Below are positions 1-9,612 of a stretch of 64,000 nt of DNA, in pieces; within the stretch, counting starts at the first letter, position 1, and every line of letters starts with the position of its first letter. A program made the translations under genes and the position numbers. The notes beneath the pieces were generated by a model. That model did no database searches. It was not told the origin of the DNA and worked only from the letters and a program-made list of their open reading frames with translations. Origin of the DNA: Nesterenkonia muleiensis (GTDB lineage: Bacteria; Actinomycetota; Actinomycetes; Actinomycetales; Micrococcaceae); assembly GCF_003600155.1 (NCBI RefSeq), contig NZ_QWLD01000024.1, positions 1 through 64,000 on the forward strand, written 5' to 3'.

Positions 1-111
1 CGGGTCGCCCTCAGGATCACCAGTGGGGTCACCTTCTGGATCACCGGTCGGGTCGCCCTCAGGGTCACCGGTCGGGTCACCTTCTGGATCACCGGTCGGA
101 TCACCCTCATC
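1..111 (-). repeat. 24-bp tandem repeats encoding GDPEGDPT
   Basis: Four near-identical 24-bp units (1-24, 25-48, 49-72, 73-96) plus a partial fifth. They differ mainly at synonymous positions, such as gggtcgcc versus gggtcacc. They encode a repeating acidic Gly-Asp-Pro segment at the end of the surface protein and continue off the left edge, so total copy number is unknown. Confidence 0.9.
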
Positions 112-2103
112 ATCTGGTTCAATCACGGTGATAGCGGTGGTCGCGGGAGTCTCCGATACCTCACCAACAGCAGTCACCTCGGTCTCGCCCAACTCATAGT
201 CGGCCGGGACCGGCAGCGACACACTGATGTTTCCATCCTCATCAGCAGTGGTCTCCACCGGCTCCTCACCGGGGATGCTGACCTGCACGGTCTCACCAGG
301 GGCGAAACCCTCACCAGTAATGAGAGTCGACTCACCCTGCTCCACTTCAGAAGGATCAGCCGAGATAGAGGTCTCGAACACCGGATCCTCATCATCATCA
401 GCCGGGATGATCGTAGAGGAGGCCAGATTCACCTCAGCCAACGGGCTGCTGGGCAACAGGCTGAGCTGCAGAGCTCGCACAGTCTCGGAACCCTCGCCGA
501 GATCACCCGTCTCAGGTTGCACATTGGCAGTCAGAGAGACCAACTCTGTCACCACGTTATCCAGGAGTGGCCCAACAATAGTCTCGTTCAGACCACCCAC
601 GATGTCAGCGACAAGTGTATCCAGGGTCTGGAGCTCATCCACGATGTCGAAAACACCATTCAGAACACCGCCAAGCACGCCGAAAACAGCGTTATCCAGG
701 TCACCTTCATCGTCAAGCCCCAAGCTGGTCAGCACAAGGCTCAGAACATCCTCGAGGACAGTGCTGTCTTCACCCGGAACGCCGATGGACAGCGAAGCGT
801 CACCCGATTGGATCTGGGCCACGGTGGCGTCAAGGGAGATCATGAGGCTCAGCCCGATCAGGTCGCCAATAGCATTCGTGAGATCATCCAAGAGGTCACA
901 GATCGCGCCAAAGACCGGCAGATTACAAACGCCTAGACCGGGGGTAACATTAAGGCCGCTGAGCAGTTCCACCGAAATCTCGAGGTCGACACCAGTGTTG
1001 CCGATCTCGTCCTCGATGTCTTCCACCAGGTCAGTCACGATGGCCGTCACAGTTGTCATCACGCCCTCACTGATGGCATCGATCACATCAGCGTTCAGCA
1101 CCTCATAGTTGGCGGGCAGCGCATTCAAGCTGGGGAGATCATTTGAAGGATCATCCAGCACAGCCTCCAGGTCCACGTTGATCAGGCCTGTATTGAGATC
1201 AACGGTGATGCCCTGAGCTTCTCCTCCGACCGGATCATCGGGCAGCAGCGCCGAAAGGCTCGGCGCGGTCAGGCTCAGACTAGGGTCTACCGACAGCAGA
1301 CCACTCTCTTCGGGAGTCAGAGCGCTCGTGAGGGCATCGAGGACGCCGCTCTCGCCCACCAGAGCATCAAGAAGTCCTTGAGTTTCGGCCTCCACGGCAG
1401 AGAGAGCGTCACCGAGTTCGCTGTAGACGCGGCCAAGCGCCGGGCTCTCCAGTGTCAGATCGGCAGAGGCGATGCCATAATCGCGCTCTACTTCCCCATC
1501 CGCGATCTCACGGATGCTGGATGAAATCGCCCCAAGTTCCAGACTGACATCGCTGACCAAGCCGTCCGTCAGTCCAGCGAGATTCAACTGACTCAGAAGC
1601 GCCGTCAGGTCAACCGCTGCGTTGGACGGGAACTGGTCTGCCACGCCCAGATCGATGGCCCCGCTGTCAGACACCGCACCGGTGGCTGCGAAAACATCGT
1701 CCTCCTGCACGGAGGCCACCTGGTTGACCGCACCCAGGTCAATCACGCCGTCTGTGCCGAACAGGTCGACGCTGATGCCAGAACCAAGATCGACACCTAC
1801 AACATTGAGCAGCTCGACTCCCAACGGGTTCTGATGGAATAGTTCACCGTTCTCCGTGGGTGCCTGAGCGCCGGCGATCTGTGCGATGTCGTCGAGGTTG
1901 AGATCCACGGCTGATCCGCCGAGGAACTTGCCCAGAGCCTCAGAGTCGCCATGTGTGTCGGCGTTAGCCGGTCCGGCGGCGACTAAGCCAGTGCTGGTGG
2001 CCAAGAGTCCTGCTGTGACATAAGCCACTGACCTGCGTAACCAGCGCCTGGCGAGACCCGGCGGCCTTTCAGGACGCTGGGCACTACCTGATGGATTTAC
2101 CAT
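1..2103 (-). CDS. Choice-of-anchor G family secreted surface protein, C-terminus off window
   Basis: The frame is open for about 700 residues and leaves the left edge without a stop, so the anchor end is missing. The N-terminus has arginines followed by a hydrophobic core (about residues 27-46) and an Ala-x-Ala site before DTHGD, so Sec export is expected. The body is rich in Asp, Leu, Val and Ser with recurring VDL strands and almost no Lys, as in the actinobacterial choice-of-anchor G family. An Ig/IPT-like segment follows (about residues 580-655, with GEGFAPGETVQV) and then acidic GDPEGDPT repeats. Two adjacent ATG codons exist; the second is chosen because a run of five G lies about 4 nt upstream of it. 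Function is probably cell-surface structure or adhesion (inference). Confidence 0.72.
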   Translation of the reverse strand, partial: MVNPSGSAQRPERPPGLARRWLRRSVAYVTAGLLATSTGLVAAGPANADTHGDSEALGKFLGGSAVDLNLDDIAQIAGAQAPTENGELFHQNPLGVELLNVVGVDLGSGISVDLFGTDGVIDLGAVNQVASVQEDDVFAATGAVSDSGAIDLGVADQFPSNAAVDLTALLSQLNLAGLTDGLVSDVSLELGAISSSIREIADGEVERDYGIASADLTLESPALGRVYSELGDALSAVEAETQGLLDALVGESGVLDALTSALTPEESGLLSVDPSLSLTAPSLSALLPDDPVGGEAQGITVDLNTGLINVDLEAVLDDPSNDLPSLNALPANYEVLNADVIDAISEGVMTTVTAIVTDLVEDIEDEIGNTGVDLEISVELLSGLNVTPGLGVCNLPVFGAICDLLDDLTNAIGDLIGLSLMISLDATVAQIQSGDASLSIGVPGEDSTVLEDVLSLVLTSLGLDDEGDLDNAVFGVLGGVLNGVFDIVDELQTLDTLVADIVGGLNETIVGPLLDNVVTELVSLTANVQPETGDLGEGSETVRALQLSLLPSSPLAEVNLASSTIIPADDDEDPVFETSISADPSEVEQGESTLITGEGFAPGETVQVSIPGEEPVETTADEDGNISVSLPVPADYELGETEVTAVGEVSETPATTAITVIEPDDEGDPTGDPEGDPTGDPEGDPTGDPEGDPTGDPEGDP

Positions 2104-2106
2104 CAT

Positions 2107-2340
2107 TCCCCCTAGAGATTCTATTTTTGACTGACTCAACCAGCGAGCAGACTGACCTCGAGCAAAACATCGCCGGACCAACCAGCTGGCTGTTACTCAT
2201 TCGTCACGTTTCGCATTAATGATCACGAAACCATCTCGACGCTAACACAGCGCCAAGGCCACCAAAAGGTTTTACAGGGACTTTTTCAAGGAATAGCTAG
2301 AAAACTGAACACCGTCTGACAAGCAGGAGCAGTCCGAAAC
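2107..2340. other. Intergenic region upstream of the surface-protein gene
   Basis: No gene is visible in these 234 bases. A possible -10 hexamer TAGAAT lies on the minus strand at 2118-2123. There is a weak inverted repeat of GTTTCG and CGAAAC around 2206-2232. The downstream end of purA lies to the right, but no convincing GC-rich hairpin terminator was found. Confidence 0.4.
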
Positions 2341-3627
2341 TCAGCCGATCAGGTCGCGGACTTGGATGACCTGGTCACGCCCCGGGCCCACCCCGATTGC
2401 TGAGAACGGCGCCCCAGACATCTCCTCCAGTGCCAACACATAGGCCCGAGCGTTCTCCGGAAGATCCTCCAAAGTACGGGCACCGGTAATGTCCTCCTCC
2501 CATCCGGAAAAGGTCTCATACACAGGCTCAGCGTGGTGGAAGTCAGTCTGGGTCATCGGCATCTGACCGTGCAGCGTGCCGTCCACGTCATAGCCCACAC
2601 ATACCGGGATCTCCTCAATGCCGGTGAGCACATCCAGCTTGGTCAGAAAGTAGTCGGTGAAGCCGTTGACCCGGGCCGCGTAACGGGCCATCACGGCGTC
2701 GTACCAGCCGCAGCGGCGCGGACGCCCGGTGTTCACCCCGAACTCACCGCCGGTCTTCTGCAGGTACTCGCCCCACTTGTCCTCCAGTTCGGTGGGAAAC
2801 GGCCCAGCACCCACACGGGTAGTGTAGGCCTTCACAATCCCGATCGACCGCCTGATCCGTGTAGGACCGATGCCCGAACCGACGCTCGCTCCACCAGCGG
2901 TGGGGTTCGAGGAGGTCACAAACGGATAGGTGCCGTGATCGACGTCGAGGTAGGTGGCCTGACCACCCTCCATGAGCACCACTTTGTCCTCATCCAGGGC
3001 ATCGTTGAGCAGGATGGTGGAGTCCACCACCATGGGCCGCAGCCGCTCCACATAGGAGAGGAAATACTCCGCAATCTCCTCGACGGCAATCGAACGCCGA
3101 TTGTACAGCTTCACCAGCAGCTCGTTCTTCTGCCGCAGCGCGCCGTCGATCTTCTGCCGGAGGATGGACTCGTCGAAGATGTCCTGGACCCGGATGCCCA
3201 GCCGGCCCACCTTGTCCATGTAGGCCGGCCCGATCCCGCGGCCGGTGGTGCCGATGGCACGCTTGCCCAGGAACCGCTCGGTCACCTTGTCCATGGTCTG
3301 GTGATAGGGGGCCACCAGATGCGCATTGGCGCTGATCCGCAGCCGAGAGGTGTCCGCCCCGCGGGCTTCGAGCCCGTCGATCTCCTCGAACAGGGCCTCG
3401 AGGTTGACCACCACGCCGTTGCCGATCACCGGGGTCGCATTCGGTGAGAGGATGCCCGCCGGCAGCAGCTTGAGCTCGAACTTCTCCCCGCCGACCACCA
3501 CCGTATGCCCAGCATTGTTGCCGCCGTTGGGCTTGACCACGTAGTCCACCCGGGAGCCGAGCAGGTCGGTGGCTTTGCCCTTCCCCTCATCGCCCCATTG
3601 AGCGCCGACGATCACGATGGCTGGCAT
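2341..3627 (-). CDS. purA: Adenylosuccinate synthetase
   Basis: Joins IMP and aspartate using GTP to make adenylosuccinate, the first committed step of AMP synthesis in the cytosol. The N-terminal [11 protein letters not shown] loop (about residues 8-18), [10 protein letters not shown], the [10 protein letters not shown] segment and [12 protein letters not shown] are the diagnostic blocks of the family. At 428 residues it has the usual length. The start is the ATG before PAIVIVG, because AGAGGAC lies just upstream; a longer open frame of 15 residues further upstream has no such signal. It is transcribed alone, away from the coupled pair at 3756-5374. Confidence 0.98.
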   Translation of the reverse strand: MPAIVIVGAQWGDEGKGKATDLLGSRVDYVVKPNGGNNAGHTVVVGGEKFELKLLPAGILSPNATPVIGNGVVVNLEALFEEIDGLEARGADTSRLRISANAHLVAPYHQTMDKVTERFLGKRAIGTTGRGIGPAYMDKVGRLGIRVQDIFDESILRQKIDGALRQKNELLVKLYNRRSIAVEEIAEYFLSYVERLRPMVVDSTILLNDALDEDKVVLMEGGQATYLDVDHGTYPFVTSSNPTAGGASVGSGIGPTRIRRSIGIVKAYTTRVGAGPFPTELEDKWGEYLQKTGGEFGVNTGRPRRCGWYDAVMARYAARVNGFTDYFLTKLDVLTGIEEIPVCVGYDVDGTLHGQMPMTQTDFHHAEPVYETFSGWEEDITGARTLEDLPENARAYVLALEEMSGAPFSAIGVGPGRDQVIQVRDLIG

Positions 3628-3755
3628 ATGGTGTCCTCTCACGCGGTCAAAAGCCGGCTCTGAGTCTATCAACGCGGAAGTCCAGTCAGCGTTGAGGCTC
3701 CCTGGCTAGGGTGAACAGTGAACATGGATACGCAGCTCAGGAAGTAGGGGAGCAC

Positions 3756-3902
3756 ATGATGGCACTTCGCAGTATTCCGCGCATCGCTCTGCGCCACGCG
3801 CCCAAAGTCCTAGCGCCCAAGGTCTATGCCGGCTACTACGCTTTCTCCCGCGGGGCTCGCCTCGCCCGCCGCGTGGTCGGCTGGAGGCGGGGCCGCCCAT
3901 GA
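3756..3902 (+). CDS. Small basic protein of unknown function, coupled to the next gene
   Basis: A 48-residue product, strongly basic (about 11 Arg/Lys), with a central YAGYYAF patch and a C-terminal RRVVGWRRGRP tail. No family recognised. The start is supported by AGGGGAG directly upstream; either of two adjacent ATGs could serve. Its stop overlaps the ATG of the following gene (ATGA), which suggests translational coupling and a shared job. It could be a membrane-interface or nucleic-acid-binding micro-protein, but nothing in the sequence decides this. Confidence 0.5.
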   Translation: MMALRSIPRIALRHAPKVLAPKVYAGYYAFSRGARLARRVVGWRRGRP

Positions 3903-5374
3903 ACCTCAGCGGAGCGCGCACCGTCACCAATTTCGAATCATCCGTCAACGCAGTCCGGGCGGTCTCCGGGTTCCTGAAGGGCACCGGCCACCCAGCCATG
4001 GGTACCGGGCCCAGCTCCACCCTGCTGGCCAAGGCCGCAGCTCTCCCCCCGCGCGGGGTGCGGGAGAAGCTCTACGAGCTCGCCGGACGCAGTGAAGCCC
4101 TCCCGGAGCGGAAAGTGCCCCAGGTTGATGTGGATGCCATTGACCGGTGGGTGGTCAGAGAGTACGACGACGCCGGCTCACCTCATCAGACTTACCCGGC
4201 AGTGATGGTGGGGGCGGTCTCCGGGGCGGCGTTCTTTCTGGCCACCGCACTGGGGATCCCGTTCCTGCCGCAGACCACCCTGGTCTCAGTACGCGACGGC
4301 TCCACTCATCCTGATGACATCGCCGGGGCGATGCGCCGCTGGGCGCCGGCAGCCCGGCAGATCGCCGCCAATAACCCCCGGGTCAGCGCCTACCATATGC
4401 ACGATCCGGCCCAGGACCGGCCGATGATGGCTCAGGCCGCGTTCTTCCGACTCAAGCGGAAGTCCCTGGGCCCGGTCTATACGCAGTTCCTGCGCGACCG
4501 GCTGGACCCCGGCGGAGTGATCATCACTCTGGACAGCACGCGCACCTGGCGCTCCACCCAGACCGGGGAGCACAGCCTGTTCCAGTTCGGCTGCCTGGGC
4601 GGCATCCCGGAGGAGGAGTACAGCACCGGCAGTGAGCGGATCACCAAGTTCCTGGCCGACCAGGGTTCGGAGTACACCGGCTGGCAGCCCCCACAACCCA
4701 CTGACCGCACTCCGGACGGGGAGTGGGGATTCGACCCGCAGCTCGGTGCTGCTGTGGACCAGCTGGCAGCTGAGTCCGGGTGGCGGCGTCGTACCCTGCA
4801 CCAGAATGAGCCGCAGGACTCCTCAGCGTTCATCGCCGAGCTCTACCGCCACTGGTACCGGCAGCTGGGGTGGCAGGACAGCCGCTTGCTGGCCCAGACC
4901 TATCACCACCTGGACCCCTGGTACACCCTGGCCACCGGCTCGGTGCCGTTCTGGAACAGGTTCCATATGCGGCCCAGCTTCGAGGTGCTCTCCGAGTACC
5001 TATCCGCCGCAGATCCCTATGATGAGGTGCTGATCAGCCTGTTCTCGCACGGACTGGACTCCCCCGGCCTGGTGGAGGTGCCCGAATGGGACGAGCTGGC
5101 GCGAACTTCAGCCAGAAGCCGGGGCGAGATGATCGGCGTGGACAAACAGGCCTACCCCGCTGATACCGGGGCGGCCTTTCGCTACCAGGAGGCCATCAAG
5201 GACGTGGGCCCGCACCGAGAGCTTCCTGAGCCGCTGACTGTGGAGGAAGTGGACGAGTTTGCGCAGAATTATGGGATTGCCCAGGACGCCGGTTCACTTC
5301 CCGAGCACACTGACGACCTCGCCGGCCAGGGGACTAGAAACCCCGTGACCTGGGTTAACCTAAACGACCGTTAG
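3899..5374 (+). CDS. Conserved-looking protein of unknown function, 491 aa
   Basis: Not recognised. It is an acidic, apparently soluble protein without a signal peptide. One hydrophobic stretch (VMVGAVSGAAFFLATALGIP, about residues 101-120) could be a buried helix or single membrane segment. There are several His/Trp-rich patches such as YRHWYRQLGW and TYHHLDPWYTLA, and the segment LDPGGVIITLDSTRTWRS could be a strand-turn-strand core. It starts within the stop of the small upstream gene and overlaps the 3' end of tdk by 20 nt in convergent orientation. A Rossmann-like or hydrolase fold is possible but unproven. Confidence 0.8.
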   Translation: MNLSGARTVTNFESSVNAVRAVSGFLKGTGHPAMGTGPSSTLLAKAAALPPRGVREKLYELAGRSEALPERKVPQVDVDAIDRWVVREYDDAGSPHQTYPAVMVGAVSGAAFFLATALGIPFLPQTTLVSVRDGSTHPDDIAGAMRRWAPAARQIAANNPRVSAYHMHDPAQDRPMMAQAAFFRLKRKSLGPVYTQFLRDRLDPGGVIITLDSTRTWRSTQTGEHSLFQFGCLGGIPEEEYSTGSERITKFLADQGSEYTGWQPPQPTDRTPDGEWGFDPQLGAAVDQLAAESGWRRRTLHQNEPQDSSAFIAELYRHWYRQLGWQDSRLLAQTYHHLDPWYTLATGSVPFWNRFHMRPSFEVLSEYLSAADPYDEVLISLFSHGLDSPGLVEVPEWDELARTSARSRGEMIGVDKQAYPADTGAAFRYQEAIKDVGPHRELPEPLTVEEVDEFAQNYGIAQDAGSLPEHTDDLAGQGTRNPVTWVNLNDR

Positions 5375-6005
5375 AAGCGGCCAAATAACAGTAGGCACAG
5401 AGAGACTCGTACCACACGTCAGCGCCGTCGATGGCGACCTGGTCGCCGTCGAAGATTACGTGCTCGCCCTGGCGGCGGGTGTTGAACACCGCCTTGCGGC
5501 CGCACCGGCAGATGGTCTTCAGCTCCTCCAGGGCGTGGGCCAGATCCATCAGCCGGGCTGAGCCGGGGAAGGCCTTGGTGCGGAAGTCGGTGCGGATGCC
5601 GTAGGCCAGCACCGGCACATCGTCCAACACCGCGATCCGCAGCAGGTCATCGACCTGTTCGGGGGTCAGGAACTGGGCCTCATCGACCAGCAGACACGCC
5701 ACCGGCTTCACCACCGTTGGTGCCTCGGCGCCGTCGTTCTCCAGTCCCTCCAGCAAAGTGCCGGCCGGATCTGCGGTGGCGTGCCGCTGATAGAGGCTGC
5801 GCAGCCCGGCCGCTGGCGGGATGAGGAAGTCCACGCTCCTGGCCACCCCGAGCCGGGAGACGATCAGGTCCTCGCCCTTGGTGTCCACCGCGGGCTTGGC
5901 CAGCAGTACCCGCTGGTCTCGCTCCTCATAGTTGAAGGCTGCCTGGAGCAGTCCGGTCGATTTGCCGGAGTTCATGGCCCCGTAGCGGAAGTAGAGCTTG
6001 GCCAT
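5355..6005 (-). CDS. tdk: Thymidine kinase, type II
   Basis: Phosphorylates thymidine to dTMP with ATP in the salvage pathway. The P-loop GAMNSGKST sits at residues 9-17, the Walker B type block LLVDEAQFLTPEQV near residue 105, and the structural zinc cysteines are seen in ICRCGRKA and SLCAYCYLA near the C-terminus. At 216 residues it is slightly longer than many type II enzymes. Its ATG overlaps the TGA of the DUF3151 gene upstream, so the two are translationally coupled. It overlaps the convergent unknown gene at its 3' end. Confidence 0.96.
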   Translation of the reverse strand: MAKLYFRYGAMNSGKSTGLLQAAFNYEERDQRVLLAKPAVDTKGEDLIVSRLGVARSVDFLIPPAAGLRSLYQRHATADPAGTLLEGLENDGAEAPTVVKPVACLLVDEAQFLTPEQVDDLLRIAVLDDVPVLAYGIRTDFRTKAFPGSARLMDLAHALEELKTICRCGRKAVFNTRRQGEHVIFDGDQVAIDGADVWYESLCAYCYLAASNGRLG

Positions 6006-6430
6006 CAGCTCCGGAGAGTCTTGATCTGCTCAGCAGCGGCGGGGTCGGAGTCGTTGAGCAGCTTGCCGATGCGCTCGACCTCATCCGTCTCCCCAATGGC
6101 TGCGGCGGCCTGACCCAGGGCGGCCAGCGAGCGCAGGAACCCGCGGTTGGGCTCATGCTCCCAGGGCACCGGTCCCTGTCCGCGCCAGCCGTTGCCGCGC
6201 AGCGAGTCCAGGCCGCGGTGGTAGCCGACCCGGGCGTAGGCGTAGCCCTCCACGGTGTAGCCGGCGTCCAGCGCCTCCTCCGCCAGCAGGGCCCATACCA
6301 ATGACGACGTCGGGTGCTTGGCGGCCAGGTCCACCGGCTCCTCACCAGTGGCCAGGGACTCGACGACCTCCGGCTCGGGGGGCAGCAGAGTGGGGTCGGG
6401 CTCCATGAGATTGCGGCCGATCATGTTCAT
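6005..6430 (-). CDS. DUF3151 family protein
   Basis: 141 residues with a core of alternating Ala-rich helices (HPTSSLVWALLAEEALDAG, AYARVGYHRGLDSLRGNGW) that resembles the DUF3151 family of actinobacteria, reminiscent of a short tetratricopeptide-like fold. Biochemical role is unknown. AGGAT lies upstream of the chosen ATG. It is the first gene of a two-gene unit with tdk, sharing an ATGA overlap, but that pairing does not by itself give a function. Confidence 0.85.
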   Translation of the reverse strand: MNMIGRNLMEPDPTLLPPEPEVVESLATGEEPVDLAAKHPTSSLVWALLAEEALDAGYTVEGYAYARVGYHRGLDSLRGNGWRGQGPVPWEHEPNRGFLRSLAALGQAAAAIGETDEVERIGKLLNDSDPAAAEQIKTLRS

Positions 6431-6490
6431 GGGTTCATCCTAAACCTGCCACCGGCTTTTCAGCGTGCTGTGATGCCCAGGGTGCGTCCC

Positions 6491-7675
6491 CTACACGGGG
6501 ATGGCGGCGGACTTGGTCCCCTCAGGTCCGGAGGCATCGCCGTTCTTGCGCTTCCTGCGCCTCTTCTGCCTGACGATCTTGCCGTGGATCACCCGGTGCC
6601 GGACGAACCCTGAAATCTGGTCCACCAGGATGGTGATCGCGATGATCACGAACAGGGTGATCCCGATCGCCTCCCAGTCGTAGGGGCGCTGGCCGAACAG
6701 ACCGTTGGGCGGGCTGATCAGCCGGCCGATGCCGCCGGCGCCCAAGGCGCCCAGGATGGCCGAGGCGCGGATGTTGACCTCGAAGCGGTAGAGCCAGATG
6801 GCGATGATGTCCGGCATGACCTGCGGCAGCACCGCCCAGCGGATCATCTGGGCGTGGGTGGCTCCGGAGGCCCGGGAGGCCTCCAGCGGTCCGGGGTCCA
6901 CGCCTTCGATGGCCTCCGAGATCAGCTTGGAGAGGGTCCCGATGGAGCTGATGCCCAGGGCGAAGGCACCGGCCATCGCCCCGCCCATCTGCGCCGGCCC
7001 GACCCCGAGCAGGGGGATGAAGATGGCCACGGCGAACACGATCTCCGGCACCGCGCGGATCACTGAGAGGATGAACCGCATGGGGATGTAGATGGCCAGC
7101 GGGGTCATGTTGCGGGCGGCCAGGATGCCGCAGGGCAGGGAGAAGAGGGCCCCGACGATGGTGCCGATCCAGGCGATCGCCACCGATTCCAGCATGGCGT
7201 CGAAGGCGTTCGCCCAGTCCCCGCGGGCCTCCTCATCGGGGATCTGGGCCACCCCGCCGACCATCTGAACGCTGTAGTCCCACACCCGGGCAGGCATCTC
7301 CAGCAGGGCGCTGAGCGTCATGCCGGTGCCGGCTGCCGAGGAGACGAACAGCACGGCGATGGAGATCAGGGCCATGTTGTACCAGAACTTGGACGGCTTC
7401 ACCGGGCGCATGTCCAGCCGGTCGGGGGTGTAGCCGGACTGGCCGGCGTCACTGGCAGCCTGGGCTTCGGCCCGCTGCCTGCTGGTGCCCAGGTAGGCCA
7501 GACCGTAGATGGCGGCCGCGACGGCGACCACGGCCGCGGAGATGACCAGGCCCCACATCATTCGGCGGAAGACCTCTGAGGTCTCTGCCGCCGGGGCGTA
7601 GGTGAGGAGGAAGCCCAGTGCCGCGAGCAGCACCGGGGCCACCACGCCGGCGGCGATCTTGTATCCGTGGCTCAC
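6491..7675 (-). CDS. phnE: Phosphonate/phosphite ABC transporter permease (second PhnE)
   Basis: Membrane permease of a phosphonate-type ABC importer. There are three hydrophobic segments in the first 125 residues, then a canonical inner-membrane domain with the EAA loop (EASRASGATHAQMIRWAVLP) that docks on the ATPase. A basic tail (RQKRRRKRKNG) ends the protein. The GTG at 7673-7675 is chosen because GGAGGAAG lies 5 nt upstream and the GTG overlaps the TGA of the preceding permease gene (GTGA); a GTG 21 nt further upstream lacks this. It is the last gene of phnDCEE. Confidence 0.93.
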   Translation of the reverse strand: MSHGYKIAAGVVAPVLLAALGFLLTYAPAAETSEVFRRMMWGLVISAAVVAVAAAIYGLAYLGTSRQRAEAQAASDAGQSGYTPDRLDMRPVKPSKFWYNMALISIAVLFVSSAAGTGMTLSALLEMPARVWDYSVQMVGGVAQIPDEEARGDWANAFDAMLESVAIAWIGTIVGALFSLPCGILAARNMTPLAIYIPMRFILSVIRAVPEIVFAVAIFIPLLGVGPAQMGGAMAGAFALGISSIGTLSKLISEAIEGVDPGPLEASRASGATHAQMIRWAVLPQVMPDIIAIWLYRFEVNIRASAILGALGAGGIGRLISPPNGLFGQRPYDWEAIGITLFVIIAITILVDQISGFVRHRVIHGKIVRQKRRRKRKNGDASGPEGTKSAAIPV

Positions 7676-8745
7676 AGCAGCTTCCTCCGGACCCACATGG
7701 AGAGCAGGTCGACTAAGAGCACCACGATCACCAGTGCCCAGAGGATGGCTCCGACGTTCTCATAGCCCTGGGACATCCGGCGGATCTGCCGGGAGAGCTC
7801 GCCGCCGATGCCGGCCACGCCGACCACTCCCAGGGCGGCGGAGGCTCGGATGTTCAGCTCAAAGACGTAGAGGCTGTAGGAGACGAAGCTGGGCATCACC
7901 GCCGGCAGCACGGCGACCCGGTCGCGCTGGAGGAGGTTGGCACCTGCGGCGTCGGCAGCCTCCAGCGGGCCGGGGTCGACCGCATCGATGGACTCACCGA
8001 GCAGCTTGGCCACGATGCCGATGTTGAACATCATCAGCGCCAGCACTGCCGCCAGGGCGCCCAGGCCGTAGGCGGTGCCGCCGATGAAGGCGGCGAACAG
8101 CAGCGCCCAGCCGACGTCGGGGATGGAGCGGACCACCGAGTTGATGGCCTTGACCGTCTGGCTGCTGGTCTTGCTGAAGCTGGAGACCGGGGAGGCCAGC
8201 ATGGCCAGCAGCAGACCGATGAAGCAGCCGATGATGGTGGCCACCACCGCCATGCACAGGGTGATCAGCCACTCTCCCCAGATGGGCCGGGAGGTGCCGG
8301 CCACGTTGCTGAACAGCAGGTAGCTCCAGTCAGGATTGAAGTATCCGATGAGCTGCTCGCGGGTGTTGCCGGCGGTGAGCCGGCCCGGGACCTCGACGAT
8401 CCGGTCGATGAAGTGGATGTTGGAGCCGGCCCAGTAGCTGAAGATCACCACCGTCAATGCCCCGAAAGCTGCCATCACGCCGGTGCGGGTGAACCAGCAC
8501 AGAGCCAGGACGGCCAGCATCACCAGGAACCCGATGAGCGGCCACTGCGGGGCCCACAGCGTGGTCACGCCCAGCGGCAGGTAGAGCACGGAGGTATCGT
8601 CGCGGGTCCACCAGAAGAAGGCGAAGGCTGCCACGGCCACCACCACCAGGCCCAGATAGTTGACCAGCGGCGGTGTGGGCGGCTCGGGCCGGGTGACCCG
8701 GGCAGGGCCGGCCTCTGCGGAGGTGCGTTCAGCCACAGCGGTCAC
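7672..8745 (-). CDS. phnE: Phosphonate/phosphite ABC transporter permease (first PhnE)
   Basis: 357 residues with about six membrane segments. The EAA-type loop reads EAADAAGANLLQRDRVAVLP, and SIPDVGWALLF is a typical PhnE motif. It is homologous in arrangement to the next gene, so the channel is probably a heterodimer of the two permeases, as in other phn operons with paired phnE genes. It lies 2 nt downstream of phnC and overlaps the next gene. Substrate (phosphonate, phosphite, or phosphate ester) cannot be told from sequence; no C-P lyase or phosphite dehydrogenase lies in this window. Confidence 0.93.
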   Translation of the reverse strand: MTAVAERTSAEAGPARVTRPEPPTPPLVNYLGLVVVAVAAFAFFWWTRDDTSVLYLPLGVTTLWAPQWPLIGFLVMLAVLALCWFTRTGVMAAFGALTVVIFSYWAGSNIHFIDRIVEVPGRLTAGNTREQLIGYFNPDWSYLLFSNVAGTSRPIWGEWLITLCMAVVATIIGCFIGLLLAMLASPVSSFSKTSSQTVKAINSVVRSIPDVGWALLFAAFIGGTAYGLGALAAVLALMMFNIGIVAKLLGESIDAVDPGPLEAADAAGANLLQRDRVAVLPAVMPSFVSYSLYVFELNIRASAALGVVGVAGIGGELSRQIRRMSQGYENVGAILWALVIVVLLVDLLSMWVRRKLL

Positions 8746-8747
8746 GC

Positions 8748-9590
8748 TCAGGGCTTCCTGTCAGGCTCGCCGGCAACGACACCGGCAACGGCCTCCGCCG
8801 GAAGATCCTCCAGGCTGACCGGGAAGTCAGCGGTGGCGATGTCCTCAGCGGTCAGCGAGCGCTGGTAGACGTCCTCGATCACCGTGTCCGTCGCCTCCTC
8901 GGTGGGGCCGTCGAAGACCACCCTGCCGGCGCGCATGCCGATGATCCGATCGGCGTAGTCGCGGGCCAGGTCAAGGTGGTGCATGTTCACGATGCACGTG
9001 ATGCCCAGGTCCTGCTGGATCCGGCGTAGGTCGCCCAGCACTTTGCGCGCGGTGGGCGGGTCCAGGGAGGCCACCGGCTCATCGGCCAGGATGACCTCCG
9101 GGTCCTGGGCGAGCACGCGGGCGATGGCCACCCGCTGCTGCTGGCCGCCCGAAAGGGCGGAGGCCCGGTTGTAGGCCTTGTCCACAATCCCGACCCGCTC
9201 CAGGGACTGGAAGGCGACTTCCTTGTCCTCAGCCCCGTACCAGCCGATCAGGGAGCGCCAGGTGGGAGTGACTGCCGAGCGGCCGATGAGCACATTGTTC
9301 AGCACGCTGATGCGTCCCACGTTGTTGAACTGCTGGAAGATCATGCCGACTTTGGAGCGCAGCCTCCGCAGTTTGGACTTGTTCTTGGGATCCACCACGG
9401 TCTCGCCCACGGTCAGCGTGCCGCCGGTGTAGGGGACCAGCCCGTTGACCGCGCGGATCAGGGTGGACTTACCGGCCCCGGAGAGCCCGATGATGGCGAC
9501 GAACTCGCCCCGAGCGATCTCCACGTTGACATCGTCCAGCCCCTTGAAGCCATTGGGGTAGATCACATCAACGTTCTCAAAAGTAATCAT
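8748..9590 (-). CDS. phnC: Phosphonate/phosphite ABC transporter ATPase
   Basis: Energises the importer formed with the two PhnE proteins. Walker A GLSGAGKST at about residues 35-43, the Q-loop FQQFNNVG, signature LSGGQQQRVAIAR, Walker B VILADEPVASLDP and the switch His in NMHHLDLA are all present. 280 residues, with a short acidic C-terminal extension. It is separated from phnD by an 80-nt gap that holds a very stable hairpin, which probably lowers its expression relative to the binding protein. Confidence 0.96.
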   Translation of the reverse strand: MITFENVDVIYPNGFKGLDDVNVEIARGEFVAIIGLSGAGKSTLIRAVNGLVPYTGGTLTVGETVVDPKNKSKLRRLRSKVGMIFQQFNNVGRISVLNNVLIGRSAVTPTWRSLIGWYGAEDKEVAFQSLERVGIVDKAYNRASALSGGQQQRVAIARVLAQDPEVILADEPVASLDPPTARKVLGDLRRIQQDLGITCIVNMHHLDLARDYADRIIGMRAGRVVFDGPTEEATDTVIEDVYQRSLTAEDIATADFPVSLEDLPAEAVAGVVAGEPDRKP

Positions 9591-9612
9591 ATTATGGAGA
9601 ATCCTAGGACAG

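Noticed and set aside
1-111. CRISPR array
   Set aside because: The units are contiguous 24-bp coding repeats with no unique spacers and stay in frame with the protein.
227-1108. Serine-rich open frame on the plus strand inside the surface-protein gene
   Set aside because: Antisense shadow: composition is just the complement of the Asp/Leu-rich protein, and it ends without any recognisable domain.
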